DNA of 64,000 bases. Origin: an uncultured Bacilli bacterium. Lineage in GTDB: Bacteria; Bacillota_I; Bacilli_A; RF39; UBA660. The stretch spans positions 41,322 to 105,321 of the forward strand of contig CAKOOK010000002.1 in the NCBI GenBank assembly GCA_934098515.1, in the 5' to 3' direction. Below are positions 1 through 7,558 of the stretch, in pieces. The position numbers and the translations under genes were made by a program. The notes below the pieces were generated by a model. The model was given only the letters and a program-made list of their open reading frames with translations, was not told the origin of the DNA and made no database searches. Numbering within the stretch: position 1 is the stretch's first letter; the number at the start of each line of letters is the position of its first letter.

Positions 1-328
1 AACTATCTATACTAACACTAAAAGCCGTAAATAAAATACTAATAAAACTCTTTAAAATAACATTATCTTCATTATTTCTAGTAACAAACATCATAATAGA
101 CAAATAAAAAAATACGGCAACCATTAAAAAACTAGGATCAAAATATAAAATATCTCGAATAAAAAAACTAAAACTATTCCCAAGCATCGGCATTACAAAA
201 TGAAACACGGCTACACATAAAGGAAGTAAAATAAATGTTCTCTTACTTATCTTCTGCATCCCAATACCAATCGATAATCCAAAAGCATCCATACTAAGAG
301 CAAGACCAATAAAAAAAATACTTAACAT
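1..328 (-). CDS. MntP/YtaF-family membrane protein, partial (C-terminus beyond window)
   Basis: Open from an ATG at 328 (AGGAGG ribosome binding site a few bases upstream) to the window edge, giving 109 residues with no stop. The N-terminus is a hydrophobic helix containing LALSMDAFGLSIGIG, and near the edge comes FSVSIDS. This pair of Ser-x-Asp-containing membrane segments is the internal repeat of the MntP (manganese efflux) / YtaF (sporulation membrane protein) family. It follows spoIIR on the same strand, and an MntP homologue lies a few genes after spoIIR in Bacillus subtilis too. Whether it exports Mn2+ or is the sporulation-associated YtaF cannot be decided from the fragment. Confidence 0.72.
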   Translation of the reverse strand, partial: MLSIFFIGLALSMDAFGLSIGIGMQKISKRTFILLPLCVAVFHFVMPMLGNSFSFFIRDILYFDPSFLMVAVFFYLSIMMFVTRNNEDNVILKSFISILFTAFSVSIDS

Positions 329-349
329 TATGCCTCCTAGTTAAGTATA

Positions 350-862
350 TTATCTAAATTTTTCAATTATGCTCTTTACAAAAAATTTATATTCAACATC
401 GCTTGTCGTTTCATTTTCTTCCATAAGACAAAGTGGAGGAAATAGAACACACCACCAGTTATCACCTTCTCCATCACCCAAAGTAACAACTAATGAATTA
501 TAATACCCGCCATCATACACTATACCTTTATAAGTTTTACTTGGAAAATAATTCATTCCATAACTAACAGTAAAATTATCACTCATTAAATTCTGCTTTA
601 TTAACCCATTTATATTATCAACTTCACTTGACACAATTTTTTCTGCTTCACCAACCGTACTAGCACTCACCACTTTATCATATAAATAATCTTCTAATTT
701 TCTCTTTAAATTTAACTTAGTTTTAATATCACCAGGAGCATTGCTATTACTAACTACTCTAAATCTAATTGATGAACTAGGAATAACAACTGATTCATTC
801 TTACTTTTATTAAGTACGCCCACCGAAATAACAGCAGCTGTTATTATTAACAATTTCTTCAT
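350..862 (-). CDS. spoIIR: Stage II sporulation protein R
   Basis: 170-residue secreted signalling protein. In sporulating Firmicutes the forespore makes SpoIIR, which crosses the intermembrane space and activates the SpoIIGA protease that matures pro-sigmaE in the mother cell. Visible features are an N-terminal hydrophobic signal helix (KKLLIITAAVISVGVL), the family motif IRFRVVSNSNAPGD at about residues 33-46, and a conserved C-terminal block with GEGDNWWCVLFPPLC. The ATG at 862 is preferred over an in-frame GTG at 874, because that GTG is itself part of the AAAGGTGA ribosome binding site. It is the last but one gene of rpoE-prfA-prmC-spoIIR-mntP-like, and the ribosome binding site lies in a hairpin arm (see 871-896). 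The prfA-prmC-spoIIR order is also that of Bacillus. Confidence 0.93.
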   Translation of the reverse strand: MKKLLIITAAVISVGVLNKSKNESVVIPSSSIRFRVVSNSNAPGDIKTKLNLKRKLEDYLYDKVVSASTVGEAEKIVSSEVDNINGLIKQNLMSDNFTVSYGMNYFPSKTYKGIVYDGGYYNSLVVTLGDGEGDNWWCVLFPPLCLMEENETTSDVEYKFFVKSIIEKFR

Positions 863-870
863 AAAAAAAA

Positions 871-896
871 TCACCTTTCACTTAAACAGTGGGTGA
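871..896 (-). terminator. Hairpin with U-tract whose 3' arm is the spoIIR ribosome binding site
   Basis: On the minus strand TCACC pairs with GGTGA and CACT with AGTG around a small loop, with AAA bulged on the 3' side. TTTTTTTT follows directly, then the spoIIR ATG. The shape is that of an intrinsic terminator for prmC, yet the descending arm GGTGA is the only plausible ribosome binding site for spoIIR. It could work as a terminator or attenuator, as a translational block, or both. Confidence 0.5.
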
Positions 897-908
897 CTTT
901 CAAACTTT

Positions 909-1643
909 TTATTCATTTATAACAAAAATATATCTGTCTCTGCCAGTTAAATCTTTTTCTAACTTTACTTTAGCCTTAGGAAATGCTTCCTTAGCAAGTG
1001 CTTTTATTTCTTTACCATTATCTTCATCTATCTCAAGTGCTATTAAAAACTTCTTATTTAAATATTTCTTAGCTACTCCAAAAATTACTGGATAAAACTT
1101 TAGTCCATCCTTACCACCAAACAAAGCATTATGTGGTTCAAACCTTGTCTTCTCATCTAAAACATCTGTTTCTTTTAAATAAGGAGGATTACTAATTAAC
1201 ACATCATAATTGTTGAAAAGTTTACACTTATTAACATCCTGCTTTATAAAAGTTATCTTACACTTATTAAGTTTAGCATTCTTTTTAGCTATCTTTAAAG
1301 CACCAATACTAATATCAGTAGCAGTAATCTCTAAGTCTTCCTTCTCTTTCTTTAAAGCAATACTTATACATCCTGAACCAGTACCTATCTCAAGCACAGA
1401 AGCCTTATTAAACTTATACTCATCAATATATTTAAGTGTCTTTTCAACAAGCGTTTCTGTTTCAAACCTTGGTATCAAAACATTCTTATTAACCATAATC
1501 TTATATCCATAAAAGTCTACATTACCAATCAAATACTGAATCGGATAACCATTTTCAATCCTTCTAATTGGATAATCCATATTCTGATACTTCTGTTCTA
1601 AAAGACGCCAATCAGTTAAACTTATAAAATCTGGTCTTTTCAT
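909..1643 (-). CDS. prmC: Release factor glutamine methyltransferase
   Basis: N5-glutamine methyltransferase that modifies the Gln of the GGQ motif in peptide chain release factors. Shows the SAM-binding segment EIGTGSGC at about residues 85-92 and the catalytic NPPY at 152-155. At 244 residues it is shorter than the usual ~280, with the loss in the N-terminal helical substrate-recognition domain. The ATG overlaps the prfA stop as ATGA, so the two are translationally coupled. That pairing of enzyme with its substrate gene is conserved in bacteria and supports the call. Confidence 0.93.
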   Translation of the reverse strand: MKRPDFISLTDWRLLEQKYQNMDYPIRRIENGYPIQYLIGNVDFYGYKIMVNKNVLIPRFETETLVEKTLKYIDEYKFNKASVLEIGTGSGCISIALKKEKEDLEITATDISIGALKIAKKNAKLNKCKITFIKQDVNKCKLFNNYDVLISNPPYLKETDVLDEKTRFEPHNALFGGKDGLKFYPVIFGVAKKYLNKKFLIALEIDEDNGKEIKALAKEAFPKAKVKLEKDLTGRDRYIFVINE

Positions 1644-2698
1644 TCTGCATTTTCCATCTTAATTCTAGTATCTTCAGCAATTAATGCCTCAATAATAGGT
1701 TCAATATTACCATCCATAACTCTATCAAGTTCCATAATACTAAAATTAATTCTATGATCTGTAACTCTATTTTGTGGATAATTATAAGTTCTAATCTTCT
1801 CTGACCTATCTCCCGTACCAATCATACTCTTGCGAGCGCTACCAGCTGCTTTATTCTTCTCTTGTTGTTGCATATCATAAATTCTACTCTTTAAAACAAC
1901 CATCGCTCTTGCCTTATTCTTAATTTGACTTCTTTCATTTTGACAAGTAACAACAATACCAGTTGGAATATGTGTAACTCTAACAGCACTATCAGTAGTA
2001 TTAACACCTTGTCCGCCCTTACCACTAGAACGATATACATCAACCCTTACATCTTCTGGCTTAATCTCAACATCAACATCATCAACTTCAGGCATAACTA
2101 AAACAGTCGCAGTAGAAGTATGAATTCTTCCCTGTGTCTCAGTTTCTGGAACTCTTTGAACTCTATGAACTCCACTTTCAAACTTTAATTTAGAATAAAC
2201 ATTATCTCCCTTAACTAAAAACTCAATCTGTGAAAATCCACCACTAGTTCCTTCTTCTTCTCTAGATACTTCAATCTTCCAATTATTTTTTTCAGCGTAT
2301 CTACTATACATTCTAAATAAATCTCCAGCAAAAATATTAGCTTCATCTCCACCAGCAGCACCTCTGATTTCCATAATAATATCCTTACCATCATTTTCAT
2401 CCTTAGGTAAAAGAAGAATCTCAAGCTCACTATTAATCTTTTCAAGAAGAGCATGTTTCTCATCCAACTCCATGGACGCAATCTCATGCATTTCTGGGTC
2501 ATTAACCAAAGACTTCAAATCTTCTATTTCTGCAGTAACTTTTTTTAGCTCATCATACTTCATTACAGAAGGCTCAATACTGCTCTTTTCCTTTGAAAGT
2601 TTCATCTGCTTAGAAAAATCACTTAACACTTCAGGATTAAGTAATTCCTCATTTAACTCCTCATATCTCTTTTTTAATAATTCCAATCTTTCTATCAT
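1640..2698 (-). CDS. prfA: Peptide chain release factor 1
   Basis: 352 residues. RF1 reads UAA and UAG and triggers peptide release at the peptidyl transferase centre. The catalytic GGQ is at residues 228-230 in SSGKGGQGVNTTDSAVR, and the codon-recognition tripeptide has the RF1 form P-x-T (PET, 184-186, in RVQRVPETETQGRIHTS), not the SPF of RF2. Length is normal. AGAGG five bases before the ATG fits as ribosome binding site. Transcribed after rpoE (29-bp gap) and coupled to prmC. Confidence 0.97.
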   Translation of the reverse strand: MIERLELLKKRYEELNEELLNPEVLSDFSKQMKLSKEKSSIEPSVMKYDELKKVTAEIEDLKSLVNDPEMHEIASMELDEKHALLEKINSELEILLLPKDENDGKDIIMEIRGAAGGDEANIFAGDLFRMYSRYAEKNNWKIEVSREEEGTSGGFSQIEFLVKGDNVYSKLKFESGVHRVQRVPETETQGRIHTSTATVLVMPEVDDVDVEIKPEDVRVDVYRSSGKGGQGVNTTDSAVRVTHIPTGIVVTCQNERSQIKNKARAMVVLKSRIYDMQQQEKNKAAGSARKSMIGTGDRSEKIRTYNYPQNRVTDHRINFSIMELDRVMDGNIEPIIEALIAEDTRIKMENAE

Positions 2699-2727
2699 AT
2701 TAACCTCTTTCTTTATATAAGAGTAGG

Positions 2728-3162
2728 CTACATTAACTCTCCATCATTCTCTTCTTCAGAATCAATAATTACTAAATCATCTAAATCATCATCACTATCT
2801 AAATCATCCATAGATTCATCATCATAGTTCTCTTCTTCAGATTCCTCTTCAGTATCCATATCTTCCTCATTCATCATTTCATACTCTTCATCGTCATCAT
2901 CATCAATAATAACTTTAGTACTATGATTTATCTTCAAATCACAATATCCTTTATCTAATATAATAAATCTTTTATCTGTCGTAATAAGTTCAAAAAAGTC
3001 ACCAATACCTTCTTCATATTCACTTTCAGGTAATCCCATAACTTTAATTACTTTTTTAAATAAATCTTGTATTTTAATTTTCTTTTTTTCATCGTTTAAG
3101 ATTAAATATGCTACATCATCATAAGACAAAGTTTCCTTTTCTTCATCTGTAAGTTTTACCAT
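2728..3162 (-). CDS. rpoE: DNA-directed RNA polymerase delta subunit
   Basis: 144 residues in two parts: a folded N-terminal HARE-HTH domain (about 1-85) and a C-terminal tail made almost wholly of Asp and Glu from about residue 92. This is the architecture of the Firmicute delta subunit, which increases RNA polymerase recycling and sensitivity to initiating NTP levels. A strong AGAGGAGG site precedes the ATG. The gene has its own promoter (3235-3262) and a terminator-like hairpin in its leader (3179-3223). Confidence 0.93.
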   Translation of the reverse strand: MVKLTDEEKETLSYDDVAYLILNDEKKKIKIQDLFKKVIKVMGLPESEYEEGIGDFFELITTDKRFIILDKGYCDLKINHSTKVIIDDDDDEEYEMMNEEDMDTEEESEEENYDDESMDDLDSDDDLDDLVIIDSEEENDGELM

Positions 3163-3178
3163 AACTATATCCTCCTCT

Positions 3179-3223
3179 AAAAACCATTATATGTTTCACT
3201 AAAATAAATGATAATGGCTTTTT
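3179..3223 (-). terminator. Terminator-like hairpin in the rpoE leader
   Basis: On the minus strand an arm AAAAAGCCATTAT pairs with ATAATGGTTTTT (one G-U pair) across a loop of about 20 bases. The U-run is followed at once by the rpoE ribosome binding site. It lies between the promoter at 3235-3262 and the rpoE start, so it either ends transcription from the upstream YwiB-like gene or attenuates rpoE itself. Confidence 0.5.
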
Positions 3224-3234
3224 AAACAAACATA

Positions 3235-3262
3235 ATTTTATCATATTATATTGCATTGTCAA
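3235..3262 (-). promoter_or_regulatory. Promoter upstream of rpoE
   Basis: Minus strand: -35 TTGACA (3257-3262, perfect), 16-bp spacer, -10 TAAAAT (3235-3240). It directs transcription into the hairpin leader and rpoE-prfA-prmC. Confidence 0.6.
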
Positions 3263-3276
3263 CAAAAAAAATATAC

Positions 3277-3594
3277 TTAATCGAAAGTTAACACAATCCT
3301 GTTGTTTATCTGTGTTTCACTTTCAATATTATAGTATATTTCTCTTCTCTTATTCCCATTATTTACACTAAGAACATCTATCTTTAAATTCAAATGATAA
3401 TCCTGCTCTTTAATAATAATCTCACTAGTACTATTCTTAAAATCTAATAAATATCTAAAACTAGCATCTTCTCTAATAAGAACATCCTTATCTAAATCAT
3501 AAATAATATTTCCAAAAACTAGTAATCTATCATCTATCTTACCATCAGAACTTAATACTAAATCTCCGTCTTTATATAATTCAATTTTAATCAT
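3277..3594 (-). CDS. YwiB/DUF1934-like small beta-barrel protein
   Basis: 105 residues, predicted mostly beta-strand, with no signal peptide or membrane segment. Motifs are weak: an LLVFGNIIYD strand, ASFRYLLDFKNS and a C-terminal RIVLTFD. The assignment rests mainly on position: in Bacilli a DUF1934 (YwiB, calycin-like) gene lies in the rpoE-argS-ywiB-speB-speE-pbpG neighbourhood, and here it sits between rpoE and a class A PBP, with argS, speB and speE missing. It is shorter than B. subtilis YwiB (~140). The ribosome binding site is weak. No function is known. Confidence 0.55.
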   Translation of the reverse strand: MIKIELYKDGDLVLSSDGKIDDRLLVFGNIIYDLDKDVLIREDASFRYLLDFKNSTSEIIIKEQDYHLNLKIDVLSVNNGNKRREIYYNIESETQINNRIVLTFD

Positions 3595-3660
3595 AAAACA
3601 TCACTACAACCATTCTAGCATAAAAACAAACACTTTTACCATAATAATAAACGGTGAAAC

Positions 3661-5574
3661 ATGAAAAAACTAAAATTTATATATAAATTAACTATCTTTT
3701 TGATGATAACATTTACAGTAATTATCTCTTGTCTTTACACATACGCCTACTTCAGTCCCAAAATAACCCTAAACTCTGCAAATGCATTATCTCTATATGA
3801 TAATGAAAACAATCTAATTCTGCAAACAAGTAACAACAAAAAATGGGCTAATATAAATGAAATATCTAATGACTTAATAAACGCAACAATTTCTGTTGAA
3901 GATAAAAACTTTTACCATCACTTTGGCTTTGACTATTTAAGAATCATAAAATCACTATATTTAAACGCTAAAACTAAATCTATAACAGCTGGAGCATCAA
4001 CTATCTCTCAACAGTACGTTAAAAACTTATTTTTAGACTTCGATCAAACCTGGAAAAGAAAAATTAAAGAAGCTATGCTAACTCTAAATCTAGAAGTTCA
4101 CTACTCAAAAAAAGAAATACTAGAAGGCTATCTTAATACAATAAATTATGGTCAAGGAAACTTTGGTATCGAAAATGCTAGTAACTATTACTTTAATAAA
4201 AAAAGTAGTGAACTTACCCTAGAAGAGGCAATTATCCTCGCCGGTATACCTAAAAGTCCAGAAAACTATAACCCAGTAAGTAACTATGACGCCTCCATTA
4301 AAAGAGCAAAAATCGTTGCTAAAGCAATGTACAAAAATAAAAAAATTGATGAAGAAACTTACAAAAATCTATTTTCTAAAAAAATTAATATTTACGGTCA
4401 AAGAAAAACAAATAACATGCAAACCTTAATGTATTATTATGATGCTGTCTTAAATGAACTAAATAGTATTCCAAATATTCCCAAAGACTTAATTAAATCA
4501 AAAGGTCTAAAAGTATATACAAACCTCGATATAAATGCTCAGCAAAAACTAGATAATACTTTTAAAGAAAATGAAAATAAAGATAACATTGAACTTGCAG
4601 CAATAATGGCTGAACCATCTACTGGAAAAATATTCGCTCTTGCTGGTGGTCTAAACTACTCTAAAAGTCAGTTTAATCGTGCAATCTTTGCTAAAAGACA
4701 AGTCGGTTCAACTATTAAACCATTTCTCTACTACGCAGCATTAAACAATAACATGACCGAAGCAAGTACATTTAAAAGTGAAGAAACAAGTTTCGTCTTT
4801 GCAGAAAATAAAAAATATACACCCAAAAACTACAGTAACATCTACGCAGATAAAAACATTACTATGGCAGCCGCTCTAGCCTATTCAGACAATATTTATG
4901 CCGTAAAAACCCATTTATTCATCGGAACAGAAGAATTAGTAAACACTTTAAAAGAAGCTGGCCTAAAAAAAGAAATAGATGCATTCCCAGCCTTAGCTCT
5001 TGGTGCAGTTGAACTAAACTTATTAGATTACGTCGAAACATATAACACCCTAGCAAACTATGGCACATATAAAGACTTATACTTCATCGAAAAAGTCGAA
5101 GACTATGAAGGTAACCTTATATATAAGCATAAAAATGAAACAAAAGACGTACTAAACAAAGATAACGTATTCATTATAAACGAAATGCTTACAAACACGT
5201 ATAATGCCTCTTTTATTGACTACCAATCACCAACAATAATTTCACTAAATAGTAGACTAACTAAAAAATACGCCATCAAAAGTGGTACAACAGATAACGA
5301 CTATCTAGTTATTGGCTATAACCCTGACGTTTTAATGTTCGTATGGGCAGGCTCTGATTACAATGGAACAGTACCTAAAGCATATTCATCTAAAATAAAA
5401 AATATTTGGTGCGATAACGTCGAAGAATATCTTAAAGATAAAGAATCAATATGGTATACTCCTAGTGATAATATAATTGCAGTTCCTCTAGACCCAATAA
5501 GCGGTAAAGCAGCAGAATCTAACAAAAACATTCTATATTATTTCAAACGTGGTACAGAACCAATAACTAACTAA
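3661..5574 (+). CDS. Class A penicillin-binding protein (transglycosylase/transpeptidase)
   Basis: 637 residues. One N-terminal membrane helix (about 10-31) is followed by a GT51 glycosyltransferase domain with catalytic Glu in SVEDKNFYHHFG (E80), the TISQQ motif and EGYLNTINYG. The transpeptidase domain has active-site GSTIKPF (Ser at about 350), YSDN, and KSGTT (about 540). It polymerises lipid II and cross-links peptidoglycan outside the membrane. Size and neighbourhood resemble B. subtilis PbpG/PBP2d, a sporulation-associated enzyme, but PBP1A/2C cannot be excluded. GGTGA lies six bases before the ATG. It stands alone on the plus strand. Confidence 0.92.
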   Translation: MKKLKFIYKLTIFLMITFTVIISCLYTYAYFSPKITLNSANALSLYDNENNLILQTSNNKKWANINEISNDLINATISVEDKNFYHHFGFDYLRIIKSLYLNAKTKSITAGASTISQQYVKNLFLDFDQTWKRKIKEAMLTLNLEVHYSKKEILEGYLNTINYGQGNFGIENASNYYFNKKSSELTLEEAIILAGIPKSPENYNPVSNYDASIKRAKIVAKAMYKNKKIDEETYKNLFSKKINIYGQRKTNNMQTLMYYYDAVLNELNSIPNIPKDLIKSKGLKVYTNLDINAQQKLDNTFKENENKDNIELAAIMAEPSTGKIFALAGGLNYSKSQFNRAIFAKRQVGSTIKPFLYYAALNNNMTEASTFKSEETSFVFAENKKYTPKNYSNIYADKNITMAAALAYSDNIYAVKTHLFIGTEELVNTLKEAGLKKEIDAFPALALGAVELNLLDYVETYNTLANYGTYKDLYFIEKVEDYEGNLIYKHKNETKDVLNKDNVFIINEMLTNTYNASFIDYQSPTIISLNSRLTKKYAIKSGTTDNDYLVIGYNPDVLMFVWAGSDYNGTVPKAYSSKIKNIWCDNVEEYLKDKESIWYTPSDNIIAVPLDPISGKAAESNKNILYYFKRGTEPITN

Positions 5575-5602
5575 AAAAGCAAGCCTACTCAGCTTGTTTT
5601 TC
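5573..5602. terminator. Bidirectional terminator between the PBP gene and noc
   Basis: CAAGC pairs with GCTTG around a 7-base loop, with A-run on the left and T-run on the right. It can end both the rightward PBP transcript and the leftward noc operon, which converge here. Confidence 0.6.
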
Positions 5603-6811
5603 TATCTTTATAATCATCTGATACAAATCTTCAAAATCAAAATCTTCACTAGAAACATTATATCCTGCTTCCTTTAATTCGTTAACAAAATCATTATAAG
5701 CCTCTTTAACAGAATCTAAATTATTTTCTAAAATTCTCTTCTTTGGAGGTTCTACCGGTTTTTCTTCTTCTTTTTTAACTTCTTCAAGTGGAACATCAAG
5801 ACTTTCTAATGGTACATCTTTACTAATAGTACTACTACTATTAAATGGATTAAACTCTTCCAATCTATCCATAGGCTCCATATTCATATTAGTAACTTCA
5901 TCCTCTAAAGATGGATACTCTGGAGTATTATTACTAAAATTAAATAAATTAAATCCTGGACTTGGTTGTGTTTTTTCTTTTTTAACATCTGATTCATTTA
6001 TAGGATCTTCTGCCATTAAATCAAGAGTTTCCGTTTTCTCTTCTTTTGCTGGTTCAGAATTAAATATATTATCAGAATTATCAAATATATTGGTAGATTC
6101 ATCAACTTTAGGAGCATTATCTAACACGCTTAAATTTTCAACTGGAGTACTAACATCACCTAAATCTTCATAAGCAGGTGCCTCACTTATAACTGGTTCA
6201 CTTACTAAATTACTTTCCTTCTTTATCTCATCATCTAACTGTCTAACAGTAAGTCTTTCAGAAATAACCTTATTTAATAAAGCCTTCTGCTTCTCAGGAT
6301 CAGTTACACTAAGTAAACTTCTCGCATGTCTTTCACTAATTTTATCATTCATGAGTGCATCTTGCGCTTCACTAGTTAAATTCAATAATCTTAACTTATT
6401 TGCAATCGTTGACTGTGAAACTCCAATTTTCTTAGCAAGTTCATCTTGCGTTAAACCTTCCTTATCAAGAATCTTCTTATAACTCTTAGCTTCCTCTAGT
6501 GAATTTAAATTTCTTCTTTGAACATTTTCAACTAAAGCAATTTCAGCACTCTTATTATCATCAATATTAGAAATTATTGCTGGAACTTCAGTTAACCCAG
6601 CAAGTTGTGCAGCCTTATAACGTCTTTCACCTGCAATTATCTCATATTTATCCCCAAGTCTTCTTAATACAAGTGGCTGAATAATACCATGCTCTTTAAT
6701 TGATGAAGCAAGCTCATTTAAAGACTTCTCATCAAAAGTAAGTCTAGGCTGAAACCTATTTGGAATAATATAATCTATATTAACATTTTGTATTAACGGC
6801 TCTCTATTCAT
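5585..6811 (-). CDS. noc: Noc-like ParB-family nucleoid occlusion protein
   Basis: 408 residues from the ATG at 6811 (an in-frame ATG at 6823 is possible but lies on AGG). ParB N-terminal CTP-binding domain with GERRYKAA at 61-68, then a helix-turn-helix (TQDELAKKIGVSQSTIANKLRLL, about 121-143) and ISERHAR, closer to Noc than to Spo0J. Residues ~200-355 form a low-complexity acidic linker; the C-terminal dimerisation segment (FDFEDLYQMIIKIEKQ) again looks like Noc. Noc binds NBS sites and blocks FtsZ assembly over the nucleoid. Position directly after rsmG is as in Bacillus, but no soj/spo0J follows. Odd points: ~120 residues longer than B. subtilis Noc, and no N-terminal amphipathic membrane helix. 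Two perfect NBS sites occur in the window. Confidence 0.82.
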   Translation of the reverse strand: MNREPLIQNVNIDYIIPNRFQPRLTFDEKSLNELASSIKEHGIIQPLVLRRLGDKYEIIAGERRYKAAQLAGLTEVPAIISNIDDNKSAEIALVENVQRRNLNSLEEAKSYKKILDKEGLTQDELAKKIGVSQSTIANKLRLLNLTSEAQDALMNDKISERHARSLLSVTDPEKQKALLNKVISERLTVRQLDDEIKKESNLVSEPVISEAPAYEDLGDVSTPVENLSVLDNAPKVDESTNIFDNSDNIFNSEPAKEEKTETLDLMAEDPINESDVKKEKTQPSPGFNLFNFSNNTPEYPSLEDEVTNMNMEPMDRLEEFNPFNSSSTISKDVPLESLDVPLEEVKKEEEKPVEPPKKRILENNLDSVKEAYNDFVNELKEAGYNVSSEDFDFEDLYQMIIKIEKQAE

Positions 6812-6841
6812 AAAACAACCCATCCTATTCTAAATATAATA

Positions 6842-7558
6842 TTACTTTATTTTTCTAATTTTTGCAATAGGAGATTTACGTATTTTATCATAAACTCTAG
6901 GATAACCATTCGGTGTATCACTAACCTTTTCAACTTTAACTAGTGTTCTTTCACCAGCATCATTAAGTAAAGAAAATTCCTCTTTCTCACTAATTTTTCC
7001 GCCTAAGAACTCGATAGCATAATTAGCACTATCAATTTCCTCTGTATTTTTACCCTTCATAGCAATAAAATAACCACCAACTTTACAAAAAGGAATTGCA
7101 AGTTCACTAAGAATACTCATATCAGCAACTGCCCTCGAAACAACAACATCAAATCTTTCACCAGATAAATAATACTTTTCTGCTCTATCATTAATAACCG
7201 TAGCATCTATTCCTAACTTACCTAAAACATACTTTAAAAAAGTAGTTTTTTTATTATTACTATCTAAAAGCGTCAACTTAATATCAGGAAACATAATTTT
7301 CAAAACAATTCCCGGAAATCCAGCACCAGTACCAATATCAAGTACACTTTCATTACTAAAACTATAAACCTTATAAATAGTCAAACTATCATAAAAATGC
7401 TTTAAATAAACTTCATCAATATTACGAATAGCCGTCAAATTAGTATGTTCATTATAAGAAAGAAGTTCACTAGCATACACCCTAAATTTATTTATCTGCT
7501 CATCACTAATACTTAAACCTAAATTTTCTAAAGAACTTATAAACTCACTTTCACTCAT
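6842..7558 (-). CDS. rsmG: 16S rRNA (guanine-527-N7) methyltransferase
   Basis: 238 residues. Makes m7G527 in 16S rRNA; loss causes low-level streptomycin resistance in other bacteria. SAM-binding motif VLDIGTGAGFPGI (about residues 69-81), followed by LLDSNNKKTTFL and VVSRAVADM typical of GidB. The ATG overlaps the mnmG stop by four bases, and noc follows 30 bp later, so it is the third gene of mnmE-mnmG-rsmG-noc. Confidence 0.96.
   Translation of the reverse strand: MSESEFISSLENLGLSISDEQINKFRVYASELLSYNEHTNLTAIRNIDEVYLKHFYDSLTIYKVYSFSNESVLDIGTGAGFPGIVLKIMFPDIKLTLLDSNNKKTTFLKYVLGKLGIDATVINDRAEKYYLSGERFDVVVSRAVADMSILSELAIPFCKVGGYFIAMKGKNTEEIDSANYAIEFLGGKISEKEEFSLLNDAGERTLVKVEKVSDTPNGYPRVYDKIRKSPIAKIRKIK

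Noticed and set aside
1210..1512. Long open frame opposite prmC
   Set aside because: Hydrophobic shadow of the methyltransferase gene; no ribosome binding site, and prmC has full family motifs on the other strand. The same holds for most antisense frames over gyrB, gyrA, dnaX, metG and secA.
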